Origin: Alloalcanivorax profundimaris
Lineage (GTDB): Bacteria > Pseudomonadota > Gammaproteobacteria > Pseudomonadales > Alcanivoracaceae
NCBI RefSeq assembly: GCF_015265435.1
Contig: NZ_JABJWH010000039.1
Location: 1-42,925, forward strand
Length of the DNA: 42,925 nucleotides
Reading direction: 5' to 3'
Under the pieces are notes generated by a model. The model searched no databases. It saw nothing but the letters and a program-made list of their open reading frames with translations, and was not told the DNA's origin. A program made the translations under genes and the position numbers. Positions 18,375-27,856 of the stretch are shown one piece after another. Within the stretch, counting starts at the first letter, position 1. Each line of letters begins with the position of its first letter.

Positions 18375-18461
18375 ATGAATAACCAATCCTAATTTTTGTC
18401 GCTCTCACAGCGTGATTTTCGAAATTAACACTCCCAATAACCCCAATAAATATGAACCGTA
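18375..18461. promoter_or_regulatory. Divergent promoter region between fdsG and its regulator
   Basis: An 87-base AT-rich gap separating two divergent genes, so it should hold both promoters and probably the operator of the regulator. No ModE-type palindrome or clear -35/-10 pair could be assigned with confidence. Confidence 0.5.
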
Positions 18462-19544
18462 ATGCCTAAAAAGAAACTCCAGATCACCCCGGCCTGGGTG
18501 TTCCGCACCGAGCAGGGCGAGCTGTTCGAGCCGGTGATTTTTCGTCTGCTCAACGGCGTCCATGAATCCGGCAAACTCACCGTGGCCGCCAACGGCGCGG
18601 GTATTTCCTACCGCCACGCCTGGAACCTGCTCAACCGCGCCGCCGACTTTTTCGGCCTGCCTCTGGTGGAGATGCGTAAAGGGCAGGGCACCCGGTTGTC
18701 CGCCCTGGGCGAAAAACTGCTGTGGTCCGAGCAGCGGGTGAAGGCGCGGCTGGGGCCACAGCTCGACAGCCTGGCCTCGGAGCTCAACACCCAGCTGCAA
18801 CAATTGCTGGCCGGCGAACACCCGGTGCTGCGGCTGCACGCCAGCCACGGCTACGCGGTGGCGCTGCTGCCGGAATTCTCCGACCGGGTGGAGCTGGATC
18901 TGCAATACACCAACCCGGCCCACGCCCTGGACATCCTGGCGCGGGGCGAATCCGATCTGGCCAGCTTCCACTTCCCGGCCAGCCCGAGGCGGGCGGAGCG
19001 CATCATGGCCCTGTACCAGGACCAGCTCGATCTGGACAACCTGCGGGTGATCCGTTTCGTGACCCGGGAGCAGGGCCTGATGGTGCGCGCGGATAGCGAA
19101 CGTCGCTTCGAGGGGCTGGCGGACCTGGCCGATCCTTCGGTGCGGTTCATCAACCGGGACCGGCACTCCGGCACCCGCACCCTGTTCAACCTGATGCTGG
19201 AAGAGCAGGGCGTGGACCCGGCGGCGATCCACGACACCGACCAGGAGGAGTTCACCCACACCGCGGTGGCCGCCTACGTGGCCGCCGGCATGGCCGATGC
19301 TGGCTTCGGCGTGGAAGCGGCGGCGCGCCAGTTCGGCCTGGGTTTCGTCAACCTGGCCACCGAGCATTATCTGCTGGTGTGCCACCGGGACCGCCTGGAG
19401 AACCACAACATGCGCCAGCTATTGGCGCTGATGCGCTCGCCGGACTTCCTCGCCGAGATCGACCGGCTGCCCGGCTACGCGCCGGACCGCTGCGGGGAGA
19501 TCTGTACCTTCGAGGAGCTGCTCGCCAGCGACCGGGCCGAATAG
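18462..19544 (+). CDS. ModE-like HTH / periplasmic-binding-protein-like transcriptional regulator
   Basis: A 360-residue cytosolic regulator. Residues about 10-95 form a ModE/LysR-type winged HTH: ISYRHAWNLLNRAADFFGLP and QGTRLSALGEKLLWSEQRV are the usual helix and wing regions. Residues about 110-340 form a PBP-like ligand domain (PF12727 type), marked by RFINRDRHSGTRTLFNLML and ADAGFGVEAAARQFGLGF. Such one-component proteins often sit beside molybdoenzyme operons and sense molybdate or the enzyme's substrate. Its divergent position from fdsGBAD makes it the likely fds regulator. The ligand (molybdate, tungstate or formate) cannot be told from sequence. Confidence 0.85.
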   Translation: MPKKKLQITPAWVFRTEQGELFEPVIFRLLNGVHESGKLTVAANGAGISYRHAWNLLNRAADFFGLPLVEMRKGQGTRLSALGEKLLWSEQRVKARLGPQLDSLASELNTQLQQLLAGEHPVLRLHASHGYAVALLPEFSDRVELDLQYTNPAHALDILARGESDLASFHFPASPRRAERIMALYQDQLDLDNLRVIRFVTREQGLMVRADSERRFEGLADLADPSVRFINRDRHSGTRTLFNLMLEEQGVDPAAIHDTDQEEFTHTAVAAYVAAGMADAGFGVEAAARQFGLGFVNLATEHYLLVCHRDRLENHNMRQLLALMRSPDFLAEIDRLPGYAPDRCGEICTFEELLASDRAE

Positions 19545-19553
19545 CCCGGCCGG

Positions 19554-19607
19554 ATCGCGACTAAAGTCGCTCCTACAGGGCACCGTAGGAGCGACTTTAG
19601 TCGCGAT
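19554..19607. repeat. Inverted pair of REP-like palindromes (ACTTTAGT variant)
   Basis: CGACTAAAGTCGCTCCTAC at the left faces GTAGGAGCGACTTTAGTCG at the right, with 8 bases between. This variant of the REP-like unit differs in its palindrome core (CTTTAG instead of CTTCAG). It lies between the convergent ends of the regulator and the transporter and could act as a bidirectional terminator or mRNA end protector. Confidence 0.85.
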
Positions 19608-19616
19608 AACCGACCC

Positions 19617-21269
19617 CTAAAACAACGCCGCCGCCTTGGCGATGGCGATGTACAGGCCGATCAGGAAGGGCACGCCCACCCCCAGCCAGCACAGCACGCC
19701 ACCCACGCCGAAGCTGCCGCGCGCGGCGGTCTCCGCGTTGGCGGCCACGCCGCTGTCGTGCTGCAGAGCCCGCTCGCGGGCCACTTCCTCCTCGTCCATG
19801 TGATGGTCCTCGTGCACCGGCCGCACCAGGGCGTTGCAGATCAGCCCCACGAACAGCAGCCCGGCCATGATGTACAGGGTGCGGTCATAGACCAGCGCCT
19901 GGTCCACGCCGGCTTCCAGCTGGGCGTCGCGCAGGGCGCCGATGATCAGCGGCCCCACCAGGCCGGCGGCGCTCCAGGCGGTCAGCAGCCGGCCATGGAT
20001 GGCGCCCACCATCTGGGTGCCGAAGATGTCCGCCAGATAGGCGGGCACCGTGGCGAAGCCACCGCCGTACATGCTCAGGATCACGCAGATGGAAATCACG
20101 AATAGCCCGGCCATGCCCAGGTGGCCCCAGGTGGGCAGCAGGCTGTAGACGACGATGCCGATCACGAAGAAGCAGAAGTAGGTATTCTTGCGGCCGATCT
20201 TGTCCGACAGCGACGCCCAGAACAGGCGGCCCAGGCTGTTGAACAGGCTGATCAGGCCCACCAGGCCCGCCGCCGCGGCGGCCACCGCCGCCAGTTGCGC
20301 CTCGGTGAGCGTGGCGTTGGGGTCGTCCACGCCCACCAGGATGCCGCCGAACACTTCCTGCAGCATCGGGCTGGCCATGGAGATCACCGCGATGCCGGCG
20401 GTCACGTTGAGGAACAGCACCGCCCAGATCAGCCAGAACTGTTTGGTCTTCCAGGCTTTGTTCAGGTGCACATGGCCCTGGGTGATCATGGCGTTGCCGT
20501 CTTCTTCCTTGGGCTGCCAGCCCTCGGGCTTCCAGCCGTTGGGCGGCACCCGGAAACCGAACGCCCCGCAGCTCATGACGATGGCGTAGATCACGCCCAT
20601 GGTCATCAGCGTGGGCGCCACGCCGGTGCCGCCGTCGGCGCTGAAGCGCGCCATCAGCCACACCGCCAGGGGCGCGCCGATCATGGCGCCGCCGCCGTAG
20701 CCCATGATGGCGAAGCCGGTGGCCATGCCGCGCCGGTCCGGGAACCATTTGATCAGGGTGGAGACCGGGGTGATGTAGCCCAGGCCCTGGCCCACGCCGC
20801 CGAGCACGCCGACGCCCAGATACACCAGCCACAGCTGATGCACCATCACGCCCACGCCGCCGAGGATCATGCCGCCACCCCAGCACAGGGCGGCGATGAA
20901 GCCGGCCTTGCGGGGGCCGGCGTGTTCCAGCCAGGCACCCCAGATCGCCGCCGACACACCGAGCATGGCGATGAAGATGCCGAAGGTGTAGGTCACCTGG
21001 GTAACGGTCCAGTTGCAGGTGGTGGTGGTGAGCGCCTGGATCAGGCCGATGTCGCCGCAGCTCGCCGGCGGATTGGCGATCTCGTTGCTCATCGGCAGCC
21101 AGAACACCGAAAAGCCGTAGGCCATGCCGATGCAAAGATGGATGGCCAGCGCGGCGGTGGGGACCAGCCAGCGGTTGAATCGGGGCCCCGCGATGGTGCG
21201 TTCGCGGCTGAAGAACCCGGGTCGGGATGCGCCGCCGGCGCGTGAACCCTCTTCGGTGATGCCGTCCAT
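19617..21269 (-). CDS. OFA-family MFS transporter (oxalate/formate antiporter type)
   Basis: A 550-residue inner-membrane protein of the major facilitator superfamily. About 12 hydrophobic segments can be followed, plus one extra C-terminal helix (GVPFLIGLYIAIAKAAALF). Family features are MAYGFSVFWLPMS in the first helix, the cytoplasmic loop motif IKWFPDRRGMATGFAIMGYG, and SLFNSLGRLFWASLSDKIGRK between helices 8 and 9. OFA members move oxalate, formate or other small monocarboxylates. Its place beside the fds operon and regulator argues for formate, though the exact substrate is inferred. It has a charged N-terminal extension of about 30 residues. The 3' end meets REP-like repeats. Confidence 0.88.
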   Translation of the reverse strand: MDGITEEGSRAGGASRPGFFSRERTIAGPRFNRWLVPTAALAIHLCIGMAYGFSVFWLPMSNEIANPPASCGDIGLIQALTTTTCNWTVTQVTYTFGIFIAMLGVSAAIWGAWLEHAGPRKAGFIAALCWGGGMILGGVGVMVHQLWLVYLGVGVLGGVGQGLGYITPVSTLIKWFPDRRGMATGFAIMGYGGGAMIGAPLAVWLMARFSADGGTGVAPTLMTMGVIYAIVMSCGAFGFRVPPNGWKPEGWQPKEEDGNAMITQGHVHLNKAWKTKQFWLIWAVLFLNVTAGIAVISMASPMLQEVFGGILVGVDDPNATLTEAQLAAVAAAAAGLVGLISLFNSLGRLFWASLSDKIGRKNTYFCFFVIGIVVYSLLPTWGHLGMAGLFVISICVILSMYGGGFATVPAYLADIFGTQMVGAIHGRLLTAWSAAGLVGPLIIGALRDAQLEAGVDQALVYDRTLYIMAGLLFVGLICNALVRPVHEDHHMDEEEVARERALQHDSGVAANAETAARGSFGVGGVLCWLGVGVPFLIGLYIAIAKAAALF

Positions 21270-21904
21270 ATAACCCTCCTGCTGTTGTTCGTCTTATATC
21301 GGGCCCGAGGGCCACTTATGAATAGGTAAACCTATTTGTTCCGCGTTGCTTCACCGGGGTTTATACCGAAGAAATCCTTCGAGATGAATCATTGCGGCTT
21401 ATTGGCGCGGCCAAAGTCTTATGACTCCGTGTTCATAAGCTGTCCCGTCACCTGATTCGCGGTGGTTTATCCCTGTGCATAAGTGCCGTCGGGTCGGTTA
21501 ACGGTTGTCCTCGTGACAAAGGTTGACAACGCACAAAGCTGCAATTGTTCACCTTATTTTTACAAAGTTTATGTTTCACCTTGGCTGACGGTTTTTCACA
21601 ATCGAACCTGGAGCAGTACAAGACGGCCAACCCGCCGACGCCCGGAATGGCGCGGCTCAGGCCGCGTCAGGCGCCGCTCGGCAAGGAGAGCGGCGACCAT
21701 AACGATACTTAATTATTAGCTTATTAAAGCGGCATCAGTAAAAGGTTTTGACTACCGGAATTGGTTAACAAAAGTGCACCAAATGTTGCATTTCACGGTG
21801 TTTAGTAGGATTTCGGTAGCCCATACTTCGCCGCCCTGATGTGAACGCCTGTACCGAGGCGAATTTGATAATAAAGCGCCGTTGCTCCCGACGGCCCAAC
21901 GGAG
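21270..21904. other. 635-base intergenic region between divergent transporter and FadL genes
   Basis: No convincing gene; possible frames are short and lack recognisable content. The region is markedly more AT-rich than its neighbours, as expected for two divergent promoters. It contains a perfect 8-bp hairpin CGCCGCTC...GAGCGGCG at 21672-21695, and CCGTTG...CAACGG just before the FadL start (about 21880-21900). A TTGACT at 21748 resembles a -35 box, but no good -10 follows. Confidence 0.5.
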
Positions 21905-21913
21905 ATGTCCAGC

Positions 21914-23278
21914 ATGAAAAACAACAAGATCGTCCAGGGCGCCGCCCTGGCGCTTGTCATGGGAACCGCCGGCAACGCCTTCGCGAGCATGGGGAACATT
22001 GGCACCACCTACGGGGTGCTGCCCACCGACGTGGCCTCCGCGCAGGCGCTGTCCATGTTCAACACCAAGGTCTCCTCGGTGTATTACAACCCGGCCTACC
22101 TGGCCAAGGACCCGCGCGGCGAACTCACCATGGGGATTCTGCACGCCGACCACGAACTGCGCCTGAACAGCCTGGGCGGCGCCGCCCCGGCCTCCCGCAG
22201 CGGCGGCGACGTGCTGCAGGACTCGCCCTCCCAGCACACCCTGATCGGCCTCAAGTCGAACCTCTCCAACCTCACCCGCTTCAACCATCCGCTCTACCTG
22301 GGCGTGATGATCGGCATCGAGAAATACGGCGAGGAAATGCTGGCCTTCGAATCCCAGACCTCCCGGGAAGGCCAGTACTTCGAATACGGCCGCCAGCCCC
22401 TGTTCCTGAGCCTGGGCGGCGCCACCCGCCTGTGGCGCGGCATCGACGTGGGCGCTTCCGCCCGCATCACCCTGCAATCCGAAGCGGAGCTGAGCGCCTA
22501 CACCAACCTGGCCGGCGAAACCCGCTACGAGAAGCTGGACGTGTCCGCCAAGCCCTCCATCCGGCCCACGCTCAGCCTGACCATGGACCTGGGCGAGACC
22601 TTCTGCCCGGACGGTGACTGCTGGTACAACGGCTTCGAAACCGCCTTCGCCTTCCGTGGCTACTCCAACACCAACACCACCGTGGACGCCAACACCGTGA
22701 TCCCCGGCGTCATCGACGAACCGGGCCTGTCCCTGGCGGTGACCACCCTGGATTCCTACCAGCCCAACATCTACTCCGCCGGCGTGCTCTACGGCACCGA
22801 GCGGCTGCGCGTGGGCGCCAGCGTGGAAATGCAGCAATGGTCCGATCTCGCCGACGAGTTCGACAGCGACACCATCAAGGACCAGGCGGTGGCCAACCCG
22901 GACGGCGCCGGCATCCTGGAATTCCAGGACATCGTCATCCCGCGCATCGGCGCGGAGTACCAGCTCAACAAGAACTTCACCCTCACCGGCGGCGTGGCCT
23001 ACAGCGAAAGCCCGCTGAAATCCAATGCCTCCCTGAACGTGAACTACCTGGACACCGACAAGTGGATCCTGGGTCTGGGCCTCACCGCCAAGTACGAACG
23101 CACCCGCTTCTTCTCCTTCCCGGTGCGCTTCGACCTCGCCTACCAGTACCAGAAACTGGAAACCCGCGAGTTCGATCTCTACGACACCCGTTCCCCGAGC
23201 TATCCGGAACCCTATGAAACCGTGGAAGCGGACGGTGACGTGCACGTCATCACCGGCGCCGTGACCCTGAAATTCTGA
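21914..23278 (+). CDS. FadL/TodX-family outer-membrane transport protein
   Basis: A 454-residue outer-membrane beta-barrel for hydrophobic substrates such as long-chain fatty acids or hydrocarbons. A signal peptide is clear (basic start, then IVQGAALALVMGTAGNAFA). The mature N-terminus carries the FadL-like SAQALSMFNTKVSSVYYNPA hatch motif. Alternating beta strands run to a C-terminal aromatic residue (AVTLKF), required for barrel assembly. The ATG at 21914 is preferred to the ATG at 21905 because CGGAG abuts the latter and sits 9 bases before the former. It is followed after 11 bases by the large lipoprotein gene. The pairing recalls aupA-aupB, described for alkane uptake in Marinobacter; substrate is inferred only. 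Confidence 0.87.
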   Translation: MKNNKIVQGAALALVMGTAGNAFASMGNIGTTYGVLPTDVASAQALSMFNTKVSSVYYNPAYLAKDPRGELTMGILHADHELRLNSLGGAAPASRSGGDVLQDSPSQHTLIGLKSNLSNLTRFNHPLYLGVMIGIEKYGEEMLAFESQTSREGQYFEYGRQPLFLSLGGATRLWRGIDVGASARITLQSEAELSAYTNLAGETRYEKLDVSAKPSIRPTLSLTMDLGETFCPDGDCWYNGFETAFAFRGYSNTNTTVDANTVIPGVIDEPGLSLAVTTLDSYQPNIYSAGVLYGTERLRVGASVEMQQWSDLADEFDSDTIKDQAVANPDGAGILEFQDIVIPRIGAEYQLNKNFTLTGGVAYSESPLKSNASLNVNYLDTDKWILGLGLTAKYERTRFFSFPVRFDLAYQYQKLETREFDLYDTRSPSYPEPYETVEADGDVHVITGAVTLKF

Positions 23279-23289
23279 GGAGGCGGGCC

Positions 23290-26200
23290 ATGATCAAAAG
23301 AACATTCTTGCTGGCCGGCATGGCGCTGGCCCTGGCCGCCTGCGGCGGCGGTGGCGGCAGCGAACAGGACGTCAGCTTCGAGAACTGGGTGGAGGCGGAA
23401 GTCTTCTACACCTACCCCTATGAAGGGCAACGGGACGTGGCGCCCAGCGCCCCCGTGGTGGTGCGCTTCTCCGAGCCGGTGGAAGTGGATGCCGGCAACT
23501 TCACCCTGGAAGGCCCGGACGGGCCGGTATCGTTCAGCGTGGCGAGCGTCGACGGCGGGCTCAGCGCCGTGCTCACCCCGGACCAGCCGCTGGCACTGAA
23601 GAGCGACTATACGCTGACGCTCAACGACATCCGCACCGACAACGGCGAGCCCTCACTGCCCGGTGACGCACTCAACTTCACCACCCGCCCGGCCCTGCAG
23701 GGCCCGTTCGATCTGCGCAGCAGCGAGGACACCTTCGAGGTGGTGAGCGTCAATCCGGACGACGCCGAGGTGCCTTTCCTGGACTTCTCCTCGGTGAACC
23801 TGCGGCTCTCGCAGCCGGTGGACCCGGACTCCCTGGTTTACGGCCAGACCATCTCCCTGACCCAGAACGGCGAGGTGATTCCCGCCACCCTGCTGGCGGA
23901 TGGCCGCTACATCACCCTCGACCCGACGCCGCAAAGCGAAGGCGGCGAGGACCCGGTGGAACCGGTGCAGGCCGGCACCACCCTGACCCTGACGCTGACC
24001 AACCAGGTCCGCAACATCAAAGGCCAGACGCTGCCCGCCTACACCCGGGAATTCATGCCCAGGGACACCACGCCGCGCGCCATGCTGGCGCAGAAAGCCG
24101 AGCCGGCGGACACCCAGCTGGGTTGCCTGGATGACGGCGTGCGCACCTCGCCGATCACCGGCGACGCCATCAATTGCGTACCCCTGGTGGCCAAGCTGCT
24201 GGGCGACAACACCGTCTCCAAGCAGCAGGGTGATGTGTACGCGGAGCTGGCGTTCGCGCCCAACTTCCCGGACAAAACGCCGCTGCGCATCCCGCGCGGT
24301 TCCCTGCTCAGCGGCGACCCGCTGGACGTGAACATCGGTGGCGCGGTACCCGCCGGTTTTGATTCCGGCGATGTCACCGTCACCTTCCTGTCCGACGCCA
24401 ACGGCTACCTGCTGCCGAATCCCTATTCCGAGGACGCCGGCGCCCCCAAGCAACTGCGCCTGACCATGGACGTGGCCTTCGACACCAAGACCCAGAAGGC
24501 CAACGGTGCCTTCAACCAGAACCTGCTGCAGGTGGAGTTGGTGGGTTACGCCTTCACCGACCTGGAAAAAGACAGCCTGGTGGTGGACGCCGTGGGCATG
24601 GTCGAGCCCCGCGTGCTGGGCGTGGAAAACGCCTACGGCATGCTCAGCTTCCATATGGAGTCCTACCCGGATCAGGAGACGGCCCCGGAACAGCCGCGCA
24701 ACCTGGATACCCCCCAGATCGCCACTTGGCTGCCCGGCGACGAGCTGAACAAGCAGCGCCCCGGCGACCCGATCATCCTGACCTTCGATGAACCGCTGGA
24801 CCCGATGTCGGTGGAGCCGGGCACGGACCTGACTCTGCTCGCTAACGGCGCGCCGGTGCCATTCGAGTACTACCTGGACGGCGTCTCCATCGTCATCAAG
24901 CCGGAGCAACCGCTGGAGTACGGCATGACCTATCAGGTGGGCATCACCGATGGCGTCACCGACACCGCCGGCAACCCGGCCCAGCCGTTCACCCGCATCT
25001 TCACCATGCCCGAGTACATCGGCAGCGGGCACCCGGCCATCGCCACCACCACCTACCCGGGCTTCCCCTGCGCGGCGGACAAAACCACCTGGGACATCGC
25101 CGCCGGCGACCACGGCCAGTGCCGGGGCGGCGAGGGCGACGACGATCACATGCCGGTGATGCCCATGCCCGGCCAGCGGCCCATCGTGGTGCAGTTCTCC
25201 CAGACCATGCTGGAAGAGAGCATCCAGGTCGGTGAAACCTGCGACACCGGCAGCTTCCGCGTGGAGAAAATCGCCGAGCCCGGCCAGGCCCCCCAGGGCA
25301 CCGTGGACGGCAACAGCCGCACCCAGTACACCTGCCTGGACACCGTGCCCGGTGAACTGGAGTACAACGGGCGCAAGATCACCTTCACCCCGGACCAGCC
25401 CTGGGAAGACGGCGCCACCTACCGCTACGTGCTGATGTCCGAGAACCAGGACTTCAGCGCCGACGACTGCACCAGCGGCGCGGCCATCTGCACCGAGGAC
25501 AACGGCCCCCTGCAAACCGCCGTGCTGGAAGCCCCGGACGACGACATGGGCGGGCCCAACCTGGAGCTTTACTTCACCGGTGCCCCGGCGGACAACAACG
25601 TCTTCCAGGAACTGCGCAACCTGCCCGCCTACGATACCAACGCGGACTTTGTCCATCAGGACGGCGAGCCTCAGCCCCAGGAAAGCCCGGCCGGCTCCGG
25701 CGAGTATCCGGTGCCACCCAACAGCACCGAGCTGTTCGTGGCCTCCCACGGTGGGCTGCTCACCGATGCCCAGGTGGGGTGCACTTTCGGGGAAGACTGC
25801 CCCAGCGACAAGTTCATCTATGTCACCGCGGCCCTCGACGTGGAGGTGTTGGGGTACGATCCTGAGGAAGACGCGGTACGAGTGAACATCTACCCCACCC
25901 AGTTGATGACCACCTCCGTGGATGTCTATGCGGAATTGGGGCTGGGTTTCTTCGACTGGTTCGATATTCCCATCGCCACTCAGGTGATCGAAACCGGCTC
26001 GCAGGTAATGCGTATTCGCTATGAGGACCGGGGCAACGGCCGCACCGAGCCGGTCACCGGGTGGATTCGCGAAACCTCGGACGGTCCGGTCTTCGAGACT
26101 TTCCTTGATGTGTATCTGTCCGCGCCCTATCTCGAACCGGCGGCCCTGGGCATCACGCTCAGCCACGATCTCTACAGCTACCCGCTGAGTCTGCACCTGG

Positions 26201-26385
26201 TGGGCGATGTTACTTTCCTGGAGGATGGCCGCCTGCAAATCGAGCAACGCAGCGAGCAACCGCAGGAGATCGACACTCGGATTACTTTCGATCCGGACAA
26301 CAACCTGGAGGCCGCCAGCATGACCCTCGGCATCCCCGAAGGCGGCGTGTTCCTTAACTACGTCTCCGCGCCGATCAAGAACTGA
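23290..26385 (+). CDS. Large Ig-like (Big_5) domain lipoprotein, AupB-like
   Basis: A 1031-residue lipoprotein: signal peptide MIKRTFLLAGMALALAACGG with lipobox LAAC (Cys18), then a Gly-rich linker. Big_5-like segments start near residues 38 (YTYPYEGQRDVAPSAPVVVR), 490 (GDPIILTFDEPLDPMSVEPG) and 620 (RPIVVQFSQTMLEESIQVG). It is paralogous over most of its length to the protein encoded at 735-4034. Several Cys pairs (LGCLDDGVRTSPITGDAINC) are conserved between the two and may be disulphides. An SD (GGAGG) lies between the FadL stop and this ATG, so the two form an operon. It probably supports transfer of hydrophobic substrate from the porin across the periplasm; this is inference. Confidence 0.87.
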   Translation: MIKRTFLLAGMALALAACGGGGGSEQDVSFENWVEAEVFYTYPYEGQRDVAPSAPVVVRFSEPVEVDAGNFTLEGPDGPVSFSVASVDGGLSAVLTPDQPLALKSDYTLTLNDIRTDNGEPSLPGDALNFTTRPALQGPFDLRSSEDTFEVVSVNPDDAEVPFLDFSSVNLRLSQPVDPDSLVYGQTISLTQNGEVIPATLLADGRYITLDPTPQSEGGEDPVEPVQAGTTLTLTLTNQVRNIKGQTLPAYTREFMPRDTTPRAMLAQKAEPADTQLGCLDDGVRTSPITGDAINCVPLVAKLLGDNTVSKQQGDVYAELAFAPNFPDKTPLRIPRGSLLSGDPLDVNIGGAVPAGFDSGDVTVTFLSDANGYLLPNPYSEDAGAPKQLRLTMDVAFDTKTQKANGAFNQNLLQVELVGYAFTDLEKDSLVVDAVGMVEPRVLGVENAYGMLSFHMESYPDQETAPEQPRNLDTPQIATWLPGDELNKQRPGDPIILTFDEPLDPMSVEPGTDLTLLANGAPVPFEYYLDGVSIVIKPEQPLEYGMTYQVGITDGVTDTAGNPAQPFTRIFTMPEYIGSGHPAIATTTYPGFPCAADKTTWDIAAGDHGQCRGGEGDDDHMPVMPMPGQRPIVVQFSQTMLEESIQVGETCDTGSFRVEKIAEPGQAPQGTVDGNSRTQYTCLDTVPGELEYNGRKITFTPDQPWEDGATYRYVLMSENQDFSADDCTSGAAICTEDNGPLQTAVLEAPDDDMGGPNLELYFTGAPADNNVFQELRNLPAYDTNADFVHQDGEPQPQESPAGSGEYPVPPNSTELFVASHGGLLTDAQVGCTFGEDCPSDKFIYVTAALDVEVLGYDPEEDAVRVNIYPTQLMTTSVDVYAELGLGFFDWFDIPIATQVIETGSQVMRIRYEDRGNGRTEPVTGWIRETSDGPVFETFLDVYLSAPYLEPAALGITLSHDLYSYPLSLHLVGDVTFLEDGRLQIEQRSEQPQEIDTRITFDPDNNLEAASMTLGIPEGGVFLNYVSAPIKN

Positions 26386-26395
26386 TCGGCCCGGC

Positions 26396-26553
26396 ATCGC
26401 GGCTGAAGCCGCTCCTACAAGGTGCCTCGCCTGCGGCGGAAACGGAACCCCGCCGGTGCTCCCACGGCGGGCTATTCCCGCCGTAGGAGCGGCTTCAGCC
26501 GCGATCATCGCCGGCACCACGCCAACCCACCGTAGGAACCACTTCAGCCGCGA
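26396..26553. repeat. Cluster of three REP-like palindromes
   Basis: Units at 26396-26418 (reverse orientation), 26483-26505 (forward) and 26532-26553 (forward, degraded: GGAACCACTTCAGCCGC). They fill the gap between the convergent ends of the lipoprotein and PepSY genes, the usual position for such elements. Confidence 0.85.
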
Positions 26554-26557
26554 CCAC

Positions 26558-27853
26558 TCAGCGCCGCTTCAGGCTCCATCCCCATCCGGCCAGCAGTATC
26601 ACGGTCAGCACCACCCACCCCAGCACCACCGCCATCACACCGCTTTGCAACGGCGGAAAACCACCATACTCAAGACGCACCTGGTGGATCGCCAGCGGCA
26701 CCGACGCCACCACCACCAGCAACGACACCACCACCGCCGCCCCGGTACCCCGCCAGCGGTGCTTTTCCCGGGCCCGCTCGGAGCGCGCCAGGCGACGCGC
26801 ATGCATCCAGGTGCCGGTGAGAATCAAACCGCACAGCAGCAGCCCGAACACAAACCACAGCAGCTTCACCGGCAGCCCGGCGAAGTCGCCGAAGTGCAGC
26901 GGGTCGGCGGTCTCCGACCAGCGCCAGTAGGCGGGCAGATCGCCGGCGTCCTGGTTGTACAGCGGCGCGCCGCTGCGCGCGTCCAGATAGATCAGGTTGG
27001 CGCGCGGCCGCACCAGCAGGTCATCGGCCTCGCCCTCGGCGTAGAAACGGTCCGGCCCGGGGATCACCGTGGTCAGGCGCAGAGCCGGGCGCAGTGCCCG
27101 TGCCCGGTCCACCAGCGCCGCCACCGACAGCGGCGGCCGTGACGGATCGCTGTCGGGTTCGGCAATACGGTGGGCCGCCATTGCCGTGGGCCCGGCGTAG
27201 GCGAACAGACCGTCGCCCATATCCAGGCGCGCCCGCTCCACGCCGTACCACAGGCCGGTGACGCCGATGATCAGCACGAACCACAGGCTCCACAGCCCCA
27301 CGAATTTGTGCAGCTCGCTCCACAGGCCCGGCCCGCGCCGCCAGCGCAACGAAAAGAAGCGCCGCCACCAGCGCCGGTAGAACAGCAGCCCGGCCACCAG
27401 CGACACCAGCAGCGTTACCGCCAGCGCCGCCACCAGATAGGTGCCCCATTGCGTGGGAATATAGAAGCTGCGGTGAAACTCCCGGAAGAAGCGCTGCACC
27501 GTGAACGGGCTCGCCTCCCCCTGCACCTGGCCGGTGGCCGGCGTGATGAACAGCAGGCGCCGTCCGCCATCGGGCCGCTGGATCATCGCTTGGGCGGCGC
27601 CGTGGTCATTGAGCGGCGCGCGCAGCCCCAGCAGCCGGGTGTCCGGGGCGTGGGCGTGCACGCCGGCCTCCCAGGCCGCCCAGTTGTCGGGACCCGGCGC
27701 CGGCTGCGCCCGGGCGGCGGGCGTGGCCAGCCAGTCCAGTTCATGGGCGATCACCGCGAAGGTGCCGCTCCAGCACAGTATGAACAGCAGTAAACCGGTG
27801 ATCACGCCGGTGAAGCTGTGCACCCGGAATGCTGTTCGCGCCAGGGAAGCCAC
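26558..27853 (-). CDS. PepSY-associated TM helix domain protein
   Basis: A 431-residue inner-membrane protein of the PepSY_TM family. Transmembrane helices are visible near residues 13-33 (FTGVITGLLLFILCWSGTFA), 140-162, 190-215 and 340-362, plus one near the C-terminus. PepSY-like periplasmic segments lie between (LPAYWRWSETADPLHFGDF). These proteins commonly sit beside TonB siderophore receptors, and some act as iron reductases or help release iron from siderophores. The start lies 3 bases after the receptor stop, so it is the last gene of the iron operon. It appears intact. Confidence 0.88.
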   Translation of the reverse strand: MASLARTAFRVHSFTGVITGLLLFILCWSGTFAVIAHELDWLATPAARAQPAPGPDNWAAWEAGVHAHAPDTRLLGLRAPLNDHGAAQAMIQRPDGGRRLLFITPATGQVQGEASPFTVQRFFREFHRSFYIPTQWGTYLVAALAVTLLVSLVAGLLFYRRWWRRFFSLRWRRGPGLWSELHKFVGLWSLWFVLIIGVTGLWYGVERARLDMGDGLFAYAGPTAMAAHRIAEPDSDPSRPPLSVAALVDRARALRPALRLTTVIPGPDRFYAEGEADDLLVRPRANLIYLDARSGAPLYNQDAGDLPAYWRWSETADPLHFGDFAGLPVKLLWFVFGLLLCGLILTGTWMHARRLARSERAREKHRWRGTGAAVVVSLLVVVASVPLAIHQVRLEYGGFPPLQSGVMAVVLGWVVLTVILLAGWGWSLKRR

Positions 27854-27856
27854 CGA

